Positions 7,101-17,200 of a stretch of 64,000 nucleotides of DNA are shown piece by piece. The translations under genes were made by a program, and so were the position numbers. The stretch is from VXNE01 sp963664635. Lineage in GTDB: Bacteria; Pseudomonadota; Gammaproteobacteria; Pseudomonadales; Azotimanducaceae. The notes beneath the pieces are model-generated. The model did no database searches. It saw nothing but the letters and a program-made list of their open reading frames with translations, and was not told the DNA's origin. Position 1 is the stretch's first letter. Each line of letters starts with the position of its first letter. Location: positions 3,596,001-3,660,000 of the forward strand of contig OY761542.1 in NCBI GenBank assembly GCA_963664635.1, in the 5' to 3' direction.

Positions 7101-8294
7101 GTGGACCCCATACGCAACCCCTACGCGCCCGGCGCCGGCAGCCCGCCGCCCGAACTCTCCGGACGGGACGAATTGCGCGAGAAGGTCCGCGTCGCGCTGG
7201 GCAGGACAGGCCAGGGCCGTCCCGCGAAGAGCATTCTGATGATCGGACTGCGGGGCGTTGGCAAGACCGTGCTGCTCGACCGCATGCGGATGGACGCCGA
7301 CGCGGCGGGCCTGCGCGCGCTGTTCATCGAGGCGCCCGAAACACGATCGCTGCCCGCCATGCTCGCGCCTCCGCTGCGGCGGGTCCTGCTGGCGCTGTCC
7401 GGGGTCGAGAGGGCCCGGGCCCTGGCCCGACGGGCCTTGCAGGGATTGGCCGGGTTCGCCGGCGCCCTGAAGGTCAAGTATGCCGACATCGAAGTGGGCA
7501 TCGACCTTCCTCCCGAACCCGGACTCGCGGACAACGGCGATCTGGAGCAGGACCTGACGTCGCTGTTCGAAGCCATCGGTGCAGCCGCCAGGGCAGCAGG
7601 CTCGACTCTCGCGATGTTCGTCGACGAGCTGCAGTACGTTGGCGAACCCGAACTCGCCGCGTTGATTACCGCCTTGCACCGCGCGTCCCAGCGGCAGCTC
7701 CCTCTGGTGCTCGTCGGCGCCGGGCTGCCCCAGTTGCGGGGCCGCGCGGGAAAGGCCAAATCCTACGCAGAGAGACTGTTCGACTATCCCGAGGTCGGCC
7801 CGCTCGACCCGATCGACGCCCGGCGGGCGATCGAACTGCCGGCCCTGGCGGAGGATGTCGCGATAGAGGAGCCGGCCCTGCGCCGCATAGTGCAGGAAAC
7901 CCACGGCTACCCGTACTTCCTCCAGGAGTGGGGGAAGCACGCCTGGGAGGCGGCCGATGCCTCGCCAATCCGTGTCGACGACGTCGAACGCGGTTCCGTG
8001 CTGGCTCTCGCCGCCCTCGACGAAGGGTTCTTCCGCGTGCGTTTCGACCGGTTGACGCCGGCCGAGAAACGGTACCTGCGCGCGATGGCCGAGCTCGGGG
8101 CCGGACCGCACCGGTCAGGCGACATTGCGGCCGTACTTCGGAAGGCGTCGCCTTCTCTCGGCCTCACGCGGAGCAACCTGATCCGGAAGGGTATGGTATG
8201 GAGTCCGAACCACGGCGATACCGCCTTCACCGTTCCGCTGTTCGACCGGTTCATGGTGCGAGCCGTCCCCGATGACCACTGGCGGAACGCCTGA
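7101..8294 (+). CDS. AAA-type ATPase (Orc/Cdc6-STAND-like, single-gene ATPase)
   Basis: 397 residues from GTG. Walker A is GLRGVGKT (residues 49-56), Walker B is LAMFVDEL with D175/E176, and a sensor-like segment LPLVLVGAGLPQL follows. The C-terminal about 90 residues look like a winged helix (AEKRYLRAMAELG to LIRKGMVW). The opening RNPYAPGAGSPPPELSGRDE is how this ATPase family normally begins, which fixes the start despite the lack of a ribosome-binding site. The role is unknown; relatives are described only as ATP-binding proteins and some are phage- or plasmid-associated. It is 12 nt upstream of a PhyH gene and probably co-transcribed with it. Confidence 0.8.
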   Translation: MDPIRNPYAPGAGSPPPELSGRDELREKVRVALGRTGQGRPAKSILMIGLRGVGKTVLLDRMRMDADAAGLRALFIEAPETRSLPAMLAPPLRRVLLALSGVERARALARRALQGLAGFAGALKVKYADIEVGIDLPPEPGLADNGDLEQDLTSLFEAIGAAARAAGSTLAMFVDELQYVGEPELAALITALHRASQRQLPLVLVGAGLPQLRGRAGKAKSYAERLFDYPEVGPLDPIDARRAIELPALAEDVAIEEPALRRIVQETHGYPYFLQEWGKHAWEAADASPIRVDDVERGSVLALAALDEGFFRVRFDRLTPAEKRYLRAMAELGAGPHRSGDIAAVLRKASPSLGLTRSNLIRKGMVWSPNHGDTAFTVPLFDRFMVRAVPDDHWRNA

Positions 8295-8306
8295 GATTCG
8301 GTTTCC

Positions 8307-9083
8307 ATGGGCATCGCGATGCAACTGACCACTGAACAAATCCAGCGGTACGGCGAACAGGGCTTCCTGCTCCTGCCGGGACTCGTTCCGGAGGATCGCC
8401 TGCGGGCTTACGAGGAGCGCTTCCTGGACTTCGCGAGCGGGACGGTCCCGCCGGCGGCCGGCATGAAACTCATGCGGGACGTGATGGTGGTCAAGGGCTC
8501 GGTACGGCCGCGGACCGCCGTGGAGGCCGTCAACAAGCTGCTGCAGTTCGAGGAAGACCCGGACCTGTACGGCTACACGACGGAACCCGCCCTCCTCGCC
8601 GCCGTACGCAGCCTGATCGGTCCCGGCGACCTCTACACCCTCGCGACGAACGTGTTCAACAAGCCGCCGCGCGTCGACGGGCGCCATCCCCTGCACCAGG
8701 ACCTCCACTACTTCCGGACGCGCCCGGCGGAGAAGATCGTGGGCACGTGGACGACGTTCACGGCGACCCACCGCGACAACGGCTGCCTGGCGGTCGTACC
8801 GGGCAGTCACCGGGGCGCACTGCTCGATCATCGCTACCCGGATTGGGAACACCTCAACTCGGGCTTCTTCGGGGTCGGCGACGCTGCCGTAGGCGCGCAC
8901 GTCCACATCGAGATGCAGGCGGGCGACACGCTGCTCTTCCACCCGCTGCTGATTCACGGCTCCGGCCACAACCGCACGGACGCCTGCCGCCGCGTCATCT
9001 CGACGCACTACGCCGCCGCCGACTGCGAGTCGCCGGACCGCGACTGGCGCACCAGCATGCGCACGCGGCGCATTCCGGGCTGA
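8307..9083 (+). CDS. Phytanoyl-CoA dioxygenase (PhyH) family protein
   Basis: 258 residues. The iron ligands are H130 and D132 (PLHQDLHYF) and H217 (LIHGSGHNR), with an arginine pair at 228-229 as the probable 2-oxoglutarate anchor. RDNGCLAVVPGSHRG and the YPDW segment make it closer to genuine phytanoyl-CoA hydroxylases than the other two PhyH proteins here. It likely hydroxylates the alpha carbon of a branched or long acyl-CoA, fitting the acyl-CoA dehydrogenases elsewhere in the window, but the substrate is inferred. The start could be this ATG or the ATG four codons later; neither has a strong Shine-Dalgarno. Confidence 0.88.
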   Translation: MGIAMQLTTEQIQRYGEQGFLLLPGLVPEDRLRAYEERFLDFASGTVPPAAGMKLMRDVMVVKGSVRPRTAVEAVNKLLQFEEDPDLYGYTTEPALLAAVRSLIGPGDLYTLATNVFNKPPRVDGRHPLHQDLHYFRTRPAEKIVGTWTTFTATHRDNGCLAVVPGSHRGALLDHRYPDWEHLNSGFFGVGDAAVGAHVHIEMQAGDTLLFHPLLIHGSGHNRTDACRRVISTHYAAADCESPDRDWRTSMRTRRIPG

Positions 9084-9102
9084 GCCCGCGCCACCGGCCC
9101 GC

Positions 9103-9864
9103 TTACGCGAAGCTGCAGCGGACGGAGCCGAAACGGTCCGTCCTTACGGTGACCTCGCGCGCGTCCGGGGCCGGCAGGAGGGGCGCCACCGTTCCGCAGA
9201 GGACCGTGTGACCGCGCTGGAGGCGCTCTCCGCGCAGCGGCAGTGCGCGGGCCAGCCAGGCCAGCGAGGACGCTACCGTGCGGGTCAGCTCGCGCCCCGC
9301 CACGGCGGCGGCTTCGTTGCCGTCGATCTCGATGGAGAGGCTGGCGTGGCCGTCATCGAGAACCGCCGCACCGGCGGCGGCGAAGACGTGGCCGGCATGC
9401 ACCCCGTTGCTCGCGATGAGTTCGGCCCCCGAAGGCCCCCGCTCGCGATACGGAAAATGATGCAGTTCGATCACCGCGAACACCGCGTCGACCGATGCCA
9501 GCACGGCCGCCTCGTCCGGCGCATCGGGAAGCTCCCGGCCGAGGCGTACGGCGAGTTCCCCCTCGAAAGCCAACCGCAGGAAGCGGTCGCGGGCCAGCAC
9601 GACGCCGGACGGCCAGCGTTCGCCCTCGAACAGCCGGCCGAAGATCGGCCCGTCGAGCCCGAGCTGCCGCTGGGTCGCCGGCGACGTGGTTCCGACCTTG
9701 TAGCCGATGACCGTCTCGCCCCGCGCCCGCCGCAGCCGGGCGACCTCGGCCTGGATAGCGTACCCCTCCTCCGGATCCGCGACGACGGCGTCCGGGTCGG
9801 GCACGCGCCCGTCGAAGAACCGTAGCCGGCGTTCCGCCGCGCGCGCGATATCCATGGCGCTCAC
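9103..9864 (-). CDS. 2-keto-4-pentenoate hydratase/FAH-family protein
   Basis: 253 residues from GTG at 9864; an ATG three codons later is an alternative. It has the fumarylacetoacetate-hydrolase/MhpD-type fold: IGYKVGTTSPATQRQLG, IFGRLFE, the acidic metal-ligand region FEGELAV, and IELHHFPYRERGPSGAELIASNGVHAG. Such enzymes hydrate 2-hydroxypenta-2,4-dienoates or decarboxylate related keto acids in meta-cleavage of aromatic compounds. No other meta-cleavage gene is nearby, so the substrate is open. It is convergent with the PhyH gene (19-nt gap) and downstream of the ammonium transporter on the same strand. Confidence 0.85.
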   Translation of the reverse strand: MSAMDIARAAERRLRFFDGRVPDPDAVVADPEEGYAIQAEVARLRRARGETVIGYKVGTTSPATQRQLGLDGPIFGRLFEGERWPSGVVLARDRFLRLAFEGELAVRLGRELPDAPDEAAVLASVDAVFAVIELHHFPYRERGPSGAELIASNGVHAGHVFAAAGAAVLDDGHASLSIEIDGNEAAAVAGRELTRTVASSLAWLARALPLRGERLQRGHTVLCGTVAPLLPAPDAREVTVRTDRFGSVRCSFA

Positions 9865-9888
9865 GATAACATCCGCGCCGCCCGCGGC

Positions 9889-11232
9889 TCACCGGCCCGG
9901 GCCGCGGCCCGCGGTATCGTCCGTGAGCAGCGGATCGCCGGCCTGGATGAACTCGGGAAACGACGCGACGCCAAGCTCCGTAGCGTCCTGCCCAAGTTCC
10001 TCGACGCGCGGCGCGATGCGCGCCCCGAGCACGGCGTCGATCAGCCGCCAGGCGCCGAGCGAGACGCCGAACACGAACACTCCGACGGCCACCACGCCGA
10101 GAAGCTGGACCGGCAGATTCCCGCCGCCCGCGATGCAGACCGCCAGCGTGCCCCACATGCCGCCGCCCAGGTGCGCGGGAATCGCACCTACCTCGTCGTC
10201 GATGCGCAGGATTTCGAGCAGCCGCATCCCGAAGGTGCACACGCCGCCGCCGACCGCGCCGATCAGGATCGCCCAGCGGTGGTCGACGAGGTCCGGACCG
10301 GCGGTAATGGCGACCAGCCCGCAGATCACGCCACTCAGCACCGCGCGCAGGTCCGTGCGGCCGAGCGCGGTGCGCGACAGGACCAGGGCCGTCAGCGCGC
10401 CGGCGGCGCCCGCGAGTGTGGTGTTCGTCACGACGATACTGACCGCGAGGGCATCCCGAGCGCCGCCCAGGGCCATCCAGGAGCCGCCGTTGAAGCCGAG
10501 GAATCCGAGCCAGATGATGAACACCCCGAGCGTGACGGCCGGCACGTTCGAAGGCGGCGTGGCCAAGACGCTCCCGTCGGCGCGGAACTTGCCGCGTCTG
10601 GCCCCGACCACGAGCACGCCCGCCAGCGCCGCCCAACCGCCGGTGGAGTGCACCACGGTGGACCCCGCAAAGTCTCGGAAGCCCAGTGCCCCAAGCCAGC
10701 CGCCGCCCCAGGTCCATGCCCCGACCACGGGATAGACCACCCCCGTCAGGAACACGACGAACACGAAGAACGACCACAGCCGCACGCGCTCGGCGAGTGT
10801 CCCGGACACGATGGACGCCGTGGACGCCACGAACACCATCTGGAAGAACCAGTGCGACATCGCGGCGTGTCCGGTGGCAACGACCTCGGCGCGCGCCGCA
10901 ACGTCGCCAGCGAGCAAGGCCTGTTCCGCCGCGGTGGACGCGAAACCGATCCCCGGCGTACTGAGCACCCCGCCCGGATCGATACCCACGAACATGATCC
11001 GGTAGCCCACGACGTAGAACGCGAGCCCCGCGATCGCGTAGAGGCCGATGTTCTTGAGGCACACGACGGACGCGTTTTTCGTCCGCACCGAACCGGCTTC
11101 CAGCATCGTGAAGCCGGCGCACATCCACATCACGAGCACGCCCCACAGAAGGAACGAGAACGTGCTCAGGATGAATCGTGTTTCGTCCGCCACCAATGCC
11201 CCGACTGGAGTCCCCGAGTGTAGCGCAGCCAA
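9889..11232 (-). CDS. amt: Ammonium transporter, Amt family
   Basis: About 447 residues with eleven hydrophobic segments. The N-terminal MWMCAGFTMLEAGSVRTKN is the Amt signature, and the twin pore histidines are H195 (STVVHSTGGW) and H354 (IPAHLGGGMWG). An inner-membrane NH3/NH4+ channel. The longest frame uses TTG at 11232 with GGGAGG only 2 nt away. The GTG 13 codons in (VADETRFILSTF) aligns better with typical Amt starts, so the exact N-terminus is uncertain. The usual glnK partner is absent from the window. Confidence 0.95.
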   Translation of the reverse strand: MAALHSGTPVGALVADETRFILSTFSFLLWGVLVMWMCAGFTMLEAGSVRTKNASVVCLKNIGLYAIAGLAFYVVGYRIMFVGIDPGGVLSTPGIGFASTAAEQALLAGDVAARAEVVATGHAAMSHWFFQMVFVASTASIVSGTLAERVRLWSFFVFVVFLTGVVYPVVGAWTWGGGWLGALGFRDFAGSTVVHSTGGWAALAGVLVVGARRGKFRADGSVLATPPSNVPAVTLGVFIIWLGFLGFNGGSWMALGGARDALAVSIVVTNTTLAGAAGALTALVLSRTALGRTDLRAVLSGVICGLVAITAGPDLVDHRWAILIGAVGGGVCTFGMRLLEILRIDDEVGAIPAHLGGGMWGTLAVCIAGGGNLPVQLLGVVAVGVFVFGVSLGAWRLIDAVLGARIAPRVEELGQDATELGVASFPEFIQAGDPLLTDDTAGRGPGR

Positions 11233-11263
11233 ACCTCCCGCCGCCGCGAGGGCACGAATACCC

Positions 11264-12589
11264 TCAGCGTATTGTCGGCGGTTTGTCTCGGTCCAGCGGT
11301 CCCCTCCCCAACGCGTTCGGCGGCAGCCGCCCGTAGGTGAGCGCCCGCCAGAGCCACTCCAGCGGCCCGAACCGGTAGCGCCGCATCCAGGCGACGCTGA
11401 ACGCGACCTGGAACGCCCACACCGCGGCCACGACGAAGTAGAGCTGGTAGCGCTCCAGCTCGTTCCACCACCCGAGCCCGATGTCGTGGAACACGAACAG
11501 GCAGATGAGGCTCTGCATCAGGTAGTTGGTCAGCGCCATGCGGCCCACCGCGGCCAGTGCGCTCCGGACGGCCTCCCACGGGCCGCGCTGGCAGGCCAGC
11601 ATGACGAGCCCGAGGTAGCCGAGGCCCATGGCGATCCGGCCGACGTCGTAGAGCGGCGACGAGAAGCTGGGGAGCCACTGCGTGTCGAAGCCCGTCCCCG
11701 CGCGCAGGCCGACCTCCGCGACGTTGACGGCGAGACCGACGGTCAGACCGGCTCCGGCAAGCACTCCGTAGAAGCGCGGCGACCGCTGCGCCTGCAGGAT
11801 GCCGGCGCGGAAGAGCGCCATGCCGAGCAGCATGCCCGCCAGGGCATCCCAGAACACGACCACCGGCAGGTTGGTCGGGTAGGTCGACCCCAGGAGCCCT
11901 GCTGCGTTGGCGGCGAAGGACTCCGCGTAGGTCCCCCGCCACGACATGACTTCGCGCGCGAGTTCGTGCGGCGGCGGGTGGACGGTGAACGCCATGTCGG
12001 CGTACTGGGCGAGCAGCGCCCGCTCCGACGCGGCCACCGTCTCGCCCGCCGCAACCCGGGCCTGGATCTCGCCGACCTCTTCCTGCAGGAATCCGAGACT
12101 CACCAGGACCAGGCAGTAGAGCAGCGCCAGGTACGCGAAGACGACGCCCGAAGCGATGTAGAGGCTGCGCGGGCGCCAGTTGCGCGCGAGGTAGAGGAGG
12201 AGCCCGGCGAGGGCATACGGCACCAGGATGTCGCCGGCCCACAACAGCACGAACGCGTCGAAGAGCCCGAAAAGCAGCAGCAGCGACTGGCGCCGGTAGT
12301 ACGGCCCGGCGCCCCTGCCCGAGGCGAACAGGCAGACTCCGGCGCCGAACAGCATCGAGAAGAGCGCGCGCAGGGCACCCTCGAAGAAGACGTCCACCGT
12401 GACGTACACGGCGAAGTTCACGCCCTCGGTGGCGCCGTCGGCGGCCGGGTTCAGGTAAGAGACGAACGGCAGCCCGAAGCCGACGATGTTCAGCAGCAGG
12501 ATGCCGAGCAGCGCGAAGCCGCGCAGGACATCGAGGGCCTCGATGCGTGCGCCCGGCGCGACCGGCCCCGGCTGCGGACTCGTTGTCAT
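11264..12589 (-). CDS. DUF418 family membrane protein
   Basis: 441 residues with about nine or ten transmembrane segments. The opening RIEALDVLRGFALLGILLLNI and the C-terminal half (GRMALTNYLMQSLICLF, FGPLEWLWRALTYG) are hallmarks of the DUF418/YeiB family, whose transport or acyltransferase role is unproven. Its ATG overlaps the stop codon of the aminotransferase upstream by 4 nt (ATGA), so the two are translationally coupled. Family assignment is firm, function unknown. Confidence 0.9.
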   Translation of the reverse strand: MTTSPQPGPVAPGARIEALDVLRGFALLGILLLNIVGFGLPFVSYLNPAADGATEGVNFAVYVTVDVFFEGALRALFSMLFGAGVCLFASGRGAGPYYRRQSLLLLFGLFDAFVLLWAGDILVPYALAGLLLYLARNWRPRSLYIASGVVFAYLALLYCLVLVSLGFLQEEVGEIQARVAAGETVAASERALLAQYADMAFTVHPPPHELAREVMSWRGTYAESFAANAAGLLGSTYPTNLPVVVFWDALAGMLLGMALFRAGILQAQRSPRFYGVLAGAGLTVGLAVNVAEVGLRAGTGFDTQWLPSFSSPLYDVGRIAMGLGYLGLVMLACQRGPWEAVRSALAAVGRMALTNYLMQSLICLFVFHDIGLGWWNELERYQLYFVVAAVWAFQVAFSVAWMRRYRFGPLEWLWRALTYGRLPPNALGRGPLDRDKPPTIR

Positions 12590-14007
12590 CGCGCGATCCC
12601 CTCGAGGCCCGACTCCGCCCGGGCCGCGAGCGTGAAGGCCGCGACGGCGGCCTTCAGGTCCGCGATCCGCGCCGGCCCGGTACGCTCCGTGAAGCAGAAC
12701 GAGAGCCTGAGTTCGTCGAGCCCCGCGCGCGGGTCGCGTTGCCGGGCGTCCGGCGGATAGAAGTCGTACATGGGGATCACGACCACGCCGTACCGTGCCA
12801 CGAGACGCTCGACGAAGGCGTCGTCCGTGACGATCTCCGGGGCCAGGAAGCGGAACACCGTGAAGAACCCTGCCTCCGGCACCGTCCACCGGAAGCGCTC
12901 GGGCCATGCGCCGAGTCCCGCCTCGAGACCGTCCAGCATGATCTTCCGGTTCTCGCGGTAGACGGCGAGCTTCGCGTCCGCGACCGGCCACAGCGAGTCC
13001 CGCAGGCTTCCGGAGCCATCGTGCAGCAGGGACTCGAAGGACCGCAGCGCCTTCGGGTTGTGGAACAGGATGTCCGCGCTGGCCTCGGTGAGCAGGAGGT
13101 CCGTGAGCGACTCCCGGCGCGGGCCCTCGATCTCGAGCTCCGCCTCCGTGTAGACGAAGCCGACCCGCGGGCCCGGCAGGCCGATCTTGGAGCCGGTGAA
13201 GAGATGGACCGTCCGCGCCGGGTCGAGGGACACGAACGGCCGCGGACGCACGCCGGCGTCGGCGTAGCTGATATACACATAGGGGGCGTCCTCGACGATC
13301 AGGATGCCCTCTTCCCGGGCGATCGCGAGGATCTCCTGCCGGCGGCGCATGCTGAACGAGAAGCCGGCGGGATTGTGGCCGTCCGGGACCGTGTAGTAGA
13401 ACGGCACGAAGCACCCCGCCGCGCGCGCCGCGCCGATGGCGGCCCGGAACCGCTCGGGGTCGGGGCCCTCAGCGTCCATGTCCACGCTGAAGATGCGCGC
13501 GTGGCGGCACAGCGTCGCCCGGGCGAGGAAGCCGGCGTACGTCGGCGCGTCCGTGATGTAGCCGACCGGTTGTCCCGGGCGCTCGAACAGCGCGCACATC
13601 AGGCTGATGCCGCCCGTCGCGCCGATCGTCGGAATCAGCCGCCGCGGGTCGATCGCCACGTCCCAGTCCGCGCCGTACACCCGCGCGAAGGACTCCCGCG
13701 GCCCCGCCGGGCCCAGGGTGTCCGTGTAGGCGTAGGACTCCCGCAGGAACTCGGGCAGCGCAGCGGGGTCGTTGACGCCTTCCCGGGCCCGCAGGTGCTC
13801 GTAGAAGGCGGCCTCCCCCGCCAGGAAGCCGCGGGGATCCGTGACTTCCGGGTTGGGATAGCCGGCGCCCAGGTGATGGATGGTGAGCCCGCTCGCCTCC
13901 GCCGTACGCCGCAGCTCCGGCAGCGCGGCCGCCATCTTGCGGGTCACGGAAACCGGTTGCGTCGCGAGGTCGGGCGCGTGCAGGGTGGCCTGTCGCTCGT
14001 CGTCCAT
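12586..14007 (-). CDS. PLP-dependent aminotransferase, class I/II
   Basis: 473 residues. The ATG at 14007 is preceded by AGAGGA; a second ATG nine codons upstream is possible. Fold type I landmarks are the Asn-Pro pair in PDGHNPAGFSF, the Asp of VEDAPYVYISY, and Lys274 (FTGSKIGLPG) forming the Schiff base, followed by PRVGF. The arrangement resembles the MocR/2-aminoadipate and valine-pyruvate aminotransferase groups; no DNA-binding domain is present. The substrate is likely an amino acid with 2-oxoglutarate or pyruvate. It is coupled to the downstream DUF418 gene by a 4-nt overlap. Confidence 0.88.
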   Translation of the reverse strand: MDDERQATLHAPDLATQPVSVTRKMAAALPELRRTAEASGLTIHHLGAGYPNPEVTDPRGFLAGEAAFYEHLRAREGVNDPAALPEFLRESYAYTDTLGPAGPRESFARVYGADWDVAIDPRRLIPTIGATGGISLMCALFERPGQPVGYITDAPTYAGFLARATLCRHARIFSVDMDAEGPDPERFRAAIGAARAAGCFVPFYYTVPDGHNPAGFSFSMRRRQEILAIAREEGILIVEDAPYVYISYADAGVRPRPFVSLDPARTVHLFTGSKIGLPGPRVGFVYTEAELEIEGPRRESLTDLLLTEASADILFHNPKALRSFESLLHDGSGSLRDSLWPVADAKLAVYRENRKIMLDGLEAGLGAWPERFRWTVPEAGFFTVFRFLAPEIVTDDAFVERLVARYGVVVIPMYDFYPPDARQRDPRAGLDELRLSFCFTERTGPARIADLKAAVAAFTLAARAESGLEGIAR

Positions 14008-14210
14008 ATCGTCCTCTGACAGCCGGGACGCCATTGACGCCCTACGCATACTCCGGCGGCGCTTCGACCGCCGCGTGATGCCGCGCGAGCATGGCCGCCG
14101 CGGCAAGCGGCGTCTCGTCTTCCAGGTACGGACCCGCACAATACTGCACGCCGGCCCGGAGATTGTCCCGCGGGCGCCCCGCGGGCGCCAACGGAAACCC
14201 GCGATTCCCG

Positions 14211-17200
14211 TCACGAGCGCCCTTCCTGCCCTTCGAACACGAGCTCCGGGACGACCACCTCCCACGCGTCGCAACGCAGGCCGTCCCGGTAATCCGGTTC
14301 GCTGGCGTCCCGGCTCCACCGGACCACGGCCCGCACGCGCGCCTCGCGCACGGGACCGAGCGGCTCGTACGTCCTGGCCAGGCGGCCCACCGTGCGTCCC
14401 TCGGCCGTCGCGATCCTCCATGGCGCGCTGTCCGTACGCATCACAAGGCCGTCACCGGGCCCCAGGCCACGGATATCCGCGTGTATCCGGTTCGACGGCG
14501 GCAGCCGGCCCGCAAAGCCCAGGTCGACGTCCCCAAGCGACAACGCCTGCCGCCGGAGATACGCCTCGGCGGGCGGCCGGGGAAGCACGCTGACGCCCCG
14601 GCTCAGCACCGCCCGGCTACCCTCCAGTTCCCGGATCGGCGCCGCTGCCGGCCGGTCGCGGAGTTCCGGCGCGCCGCCCCCGAACCGCGCCAGACGGGCG
14701 AGGGCGAGGGTCTTGCGCGCCCGCGTCATCGCCACGTAGAAGAGCCGCCGCCACGCATCCGGGTCATCATGGCGGCCGGAGGCCCGCCACTCACCGTCGA
14801 GCACGATCACGTGATCGAACTCCATGCCCTTCGCGCGGTGCGCCGTGAGGAGCAGCAGTCCGGTCTGGCGCCGCCGCAGCTCCCTCCCCCATTCGGCCAG
14901 CCACTCCCCGAAGCCCTCCACGGAGGCCTCGGCGGCGCCGGTCTCCAGGCGGAACTCGGCAATCGCCTCGCGCAGGACGCGCGACCACTCGTTCTCGGGA
15001 ACGCCACCCGCCCAGGCTTCGAGACGCGCGGCGTCTACCAGGCCCGCCGGGACTTCCTCCAGCCAGGAGAGCAGACGCTGCGTCTCGCGCAGGCGCCAGA
15101 AGTAGCTGACGTCTTCACGGGCGACCTGCGCCGGAATGCCTTCCTTCTCGCACAGGCTCCGGACCGGGTCGAGGGTGTCCCAGTGCCGCGCGATCACCGC
15201 GCAGCGGCGCCAGCTCCACCGCTCCCCCGTCAGCGCCGCCAGCCGCCGCAACTCCGCGAGCGCCGCCACCGCCTGCGTCGCGTCGTCCCCTCCGGCCGGC
15301 AGCAACTGCACACGGCCGCGCGCTACCGGGTCGATGACCTCCCACTCGCCTCCCGGCCGGCCCGCGGCCCGGTCCCCGTCGACGCGGATGGGGTGCTCGG
15401 ACTTCATCCGCTGCCGGGCCGGGGCGATGAACGCGTTGGCGGCCTCGATGATGCACGCGGTCGAGCGATAGTTCTCGACGAGCCAGCTCGGCCGCGCACG
15501 GTAGTCGTCCGTGAAACGACGGATGAACTCCACCGACGCGCCCGCGAAGTCGTAGATATTCTGATCGTCGTCGCCGACGGCGAACAGGCTGAGCCTGCTG
15601 TCCTCGTCAGCGAGCCGGCGGCAGGCCAGGGTCGAGATGAGTTCGTACTGGCCCCGATCGATGTCCTGGTACTCGTCCACCAGGATCCAGCGGAATCCGG
15701 CCAGCAGCCGTTCCCGCCGCACGTCCGCCTCGTCCGCCGGCAACCCGTCTCCGCGCAGCAGCGACACGGCCTCGCGCAGGACCTCGGCAAAGTCGTCCTG
15801 CGACCTGTCCGCGCTCCCCCCCGCCGCCGTCCCGGCGAAGCTCGCGCCGACGAGACGCATCGCCAGCGCGTGACAGGTGAGAACCCTGACGTGTCGGGCG
15901 TCCGCGCCGATCAGGTCCCCGAGGCGACGCCGGATCTCCACCGCCGCGTGGCGGTTGTAGGCGAGCGCCAGGATGCCGCGCGGATCCTCGCGGCGCACCC
16001 GAACGAGATAGGCGATGCGATGCACCAGCACGCGCGTCTTGCCCGATCCGGGGCCGGCCAGCACCAGCACGTTGGTCTGCTCCCGGTCGTCCACGACGAT
16101 GCGCCGCTGCGCCGGGCTCAGCGCTTCCACGATCGCCCGCCAGGTCTCCGGAGTGGTCTGGCGCGCGGTGTCGGCCTCCGGCAGCCAGCGGTCGAGGAAT
16201 GCCTGCCGCTCGAGACTGAAGTAGTCCATCGACAGGCGCACGGCGTCCGCCATCGCGGCCAAACCCCGGGCGGCGAACTCGGCCATCACATGGATCTGCA
16301 GGACCTGTTCACGGTAGTGCAGCGCGAGCGGCTCGAAATCCGCCCGCGCGAACCCGCGCCGCGCCGACGCTCCACCCGGTTGCGCGAGGCGAATGGTCAT
16401 CGCCGGCCGGAATACGGCGAGACCCTTGTTCAGCCGGATCACCTCCTGTTCGTGGAGCCACATCAGGGCCCGGGTCACCAGTTTCGGGACGTCGCGTTGC
16501 TCGGCAGCCGTCGCCAGGTCGCCCGCCAGCGCGCCTCTCAGGTCACCAAGCGTCGTCTCCGCCAGCAGGTCCGTGCCCCGGAGACCGTCCGGCAACCGCG
16601 ACAGCAGGTGACCGAGGAGAATCCCCGCCGCGTTGCGCCGGATCTCCGCCGTCTCCTCCAGGGCCCGCCAGTTCCGACGCAGGGTCACGGCCACGGCCTC
16701 GGCCCCGATGCTCCGCAGGTCGATGCTTCCCCCCGAACCCTCCCGCGCCCGCGGGTCTCCCCGGCCGTCTTCGGAGATGCTGCGCAGGATGCGCAACAGC
16801 CTGTCCGGCAGTGCATGCGCCACGCCCGCGTCCTTGAGCGCTTGGGCGGCGACCCGTCGATGCAGGATCGACGTATCCCCCCGGTCGAGGTCCGGGGCGG
16901 CTTCGCGCAGGTGCGCGACGAGTGCCACCTCCAGATCCCGCGCCTCGTGGAGCCGCCCGATCGACGGATGCGTGACGCCGGCATGCACGAACGCCGTCAG
17001 CGCGGTGTCGTCCCGGGCGAGGCCGAGCTGCTCGAGGTCATGCATCGCATGCTGGACGCCCTCCGACGTCATCCCGGTCGCGCCCATCAGCTCGTCGGTG
17101 GACACGCCCTCGTCCGCATCCGCCTCGATCAGCGCCTGCACGATCCGTAACAGATCGCGGCGCCGCTCGGCGGTCAGGGTCCGGTGTTTCGCGAGGCGCT

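Noticed and set aside
13944..14210. Possible small gene between the helicase fusion and the aminotransferase
   Set aside because: Only short frames without ribosome-binding sites; treated as spacer.
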